64,000 nt of DNA from Ancistrus triradiatus (lineage: Eukaryota > Chordata > Actinopteri > Siluriformes > Loricariidae). A program made the translations under genes and the position numbers. The first letter of the stretch is position 1. Every line of letters begins with the position of its first letter. Of the stretch, positions 63,038-64,000 are shown piece by piece. Below the pieces are notes generated by a model. It was not told where the DNA came from. It saw nothing but the letters and a program-made list of their open reading frames with translations, and made no database searches. The DNA lies in contig JAJAGP010001360.1 of NCBI GenBank assembly GCA_025084515.1, positions 1 to 64,000 on the forward strand. Direction: 5' to 3'.

Positions 63038-64000
63038 CTGTGAAACAGCAAAATGTGTATCACTCTACAAATCCTTATATAAATCCACATATAACAGTGT
63101 TCCTTAGTCCTGGTAGTGGAATACTGATATACTGCATAAATAGTGGTTTTCCTACTTAAACATTCACAAGTTGTTAAGGGAGTGACATTGGCGTAGGTGT
63201 GTAAGGGGCAGGAAAAACACTATTGGGTTGCTTTTTGAACTGACAAATAATTTACGAATTCTAGAGCTGTATTGCAGAAGTGGCGCACATCTCACATCTA
63301 CTCAGTGTTATAGCTAGTTTGTTACCCTTATATTGCTTTATAAATCTAAAGAGTACTAAAAAAACCCTTTCTTTAGTGTATCCCTCATGGGTTCTCTCAC
63401 AAAAAAATTTACCAAAATTATGTAGACACTCCCTTTCTAATTAGTTATTTACAAATTGTACAAACAAATACATTTTTAATATGAAACATACAGGTATGAA
63501 ATCTCCAAAGACAAATAGTGGCAGTAGAGTGGGTTGTAGTAAACATCTCACTGGCTTCAGTATGACACTTAAGTTTCCATATCCCCAATGAGACACAACA
63601 ACTTTTTGCCCTGCCCTCCTAAAACAAAGTTTATGAAGAAATAGTTAGCCAACTGGATGGAAAACTTGGTTGACTTACACAGAGCTCTGGCCTTAACTCC
63701 ATCAGACACCTTAAGATGAACCTAAATGTAAAGTGTGAACCAACATTACTTCCCTACCTTACAGTCCATTGTTTTCCATTTGGAATATAAGCATATATGT
63801 CAAAAATCATGTTGATTGTGTGAGTTGTCTAATAATACACAAGCCAAATCAAAAAAACTTAGGACTGGAATATGCAAATCCCTTACAATCCCTCCCTGTA
63901 GAACACTGTTTTTAAACATTTCAATTATTTTCTCATGCATTTGTTGACAAATGGAAATCCTCTGCCCACCTTTGCTCCCCAAAGACTTTCATGGATTTAT
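63038..64000. other. thsd7b intron upstream of exon A (partial)
   Basis: The intron runs off the window. It holds a Tc1 scrap (63520-63722; 'gagctctggccttaactcc' corresponds to SPDLNP) and the start of a mariner-like copy (63838-64000) of the same family as 15447-15883. Confidence 0.65.
63838..64000 (+). mobile_element. Mariner-like element, cut by the window edge
   Basis: From 'acaagccaaatcaaaaaaac' on, it matches 15447-15610 (for example 'aaacatttcaattattttc' and 'gcatttgttgacaaatgg'). The right part lies outside the window. Confidence 0.65.

Larger units (their letters stand above)
56083..62080. other. thsd7b intron between exons B and C
   Basis: This intron holds a Tc1 (56664-57260), two microsatellites, SINE and LINE tails (57700-57795, 58870-59110, 59695-59872, 61045-61208) and Tc1 pieces (60401-60910, 61343-61725). 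Around 59330-59600 a palindromic stretch may be a worn MITE. 57900-58860 shows nothing clear. Confidence 0.65.

Noticed and set aside
169..63037. Assignment to thsd7a instead of thsd7b
   Set aside because: Several exons (O, Q, S, U) match 7B-type residues better from memory. 7A cannot be wholly excluded without an alignment.
1..64000. CRISPR array, bacterial operon or phage-type defence system
   Set aside because: The repeats are eukaryotic transposons and microsatellites, and the only host gene has spliceosomal introns; nothing suggests a prokaryotic system.

Overview
The window is nuclear DNA from a ray-finned fish, most likely a teleost. The evidence is a vertebrate gene cut into many small GT-AG exons, AT-rich introns, CA/GT microsatellites, many decayed Tc1/mariner transposons, tRNA-derived SINEs and Ty3/Gypsy-type LTR elements. 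No bacterial-style operon, rRNA gene, genuine tRNA gene or CRISPR array was seen.

The only host gene I can support lies on the minus strand and spans the whole window: thsd7b (thrombospondin type-1 domain containing 7B). I could place 21 consecutive internal exons, from 62877-63037 (most upstream) to 169-251 (most downstream). All have AG acceptors and GT donors. Their phases join without a break into 1094 open codons (3283 nt; the first base finishes a codon begun outside). The encoded part is a string of alternating TSP1 repeats. One type has WxxWxxC motifs; the other starts with an aromatic 'YxW' stretch and has a CGxGxQxR motif. The signal peptide and first repeats lie beyond 64000, and the membrane anchor and cytoplasmic tail lie beyond position 1. 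Protein-level matches to remembered family sequence favour 7B over 7A.

The rest is intron filled with mobile-element debris. 2.5-7.6 kb holds a deleted Tc1 and an unexplained two-exon-like ORF. 7.8-13.2 kb holds a MITE, a SINE and a Tc1. 15-19 kb holds four short introns plus mariner-like copies. 19-23.2 kb holds a nearly full-length Tc1. 23.4-31.8 kb is the most complex part: a Tc1 split by a 2.17-kb solo LTR with a 5-bp target-site duplication, then a gag-only LTR element with paired LTRs, one of which holds another solo LTR. 32-34.3 kb holds a third Tc1 family. 34.5-42.6 kb holds a Tc1 whose middle is replaced by a SINE and a Gypsy gag-pol fragment, then a chimera of two transposons. 43-64 kb holds microsatellites, further Tc1 families, a pogo-like element and SINE/LINE tails.

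I found no clearly new biological system. The items most worth a second look are a CA repeat eight bases inside a splice donor, two near-perfect intronic hairpins, the nested LTR insertions, and the small spliceable ORF at 5.3-6.1 kb.
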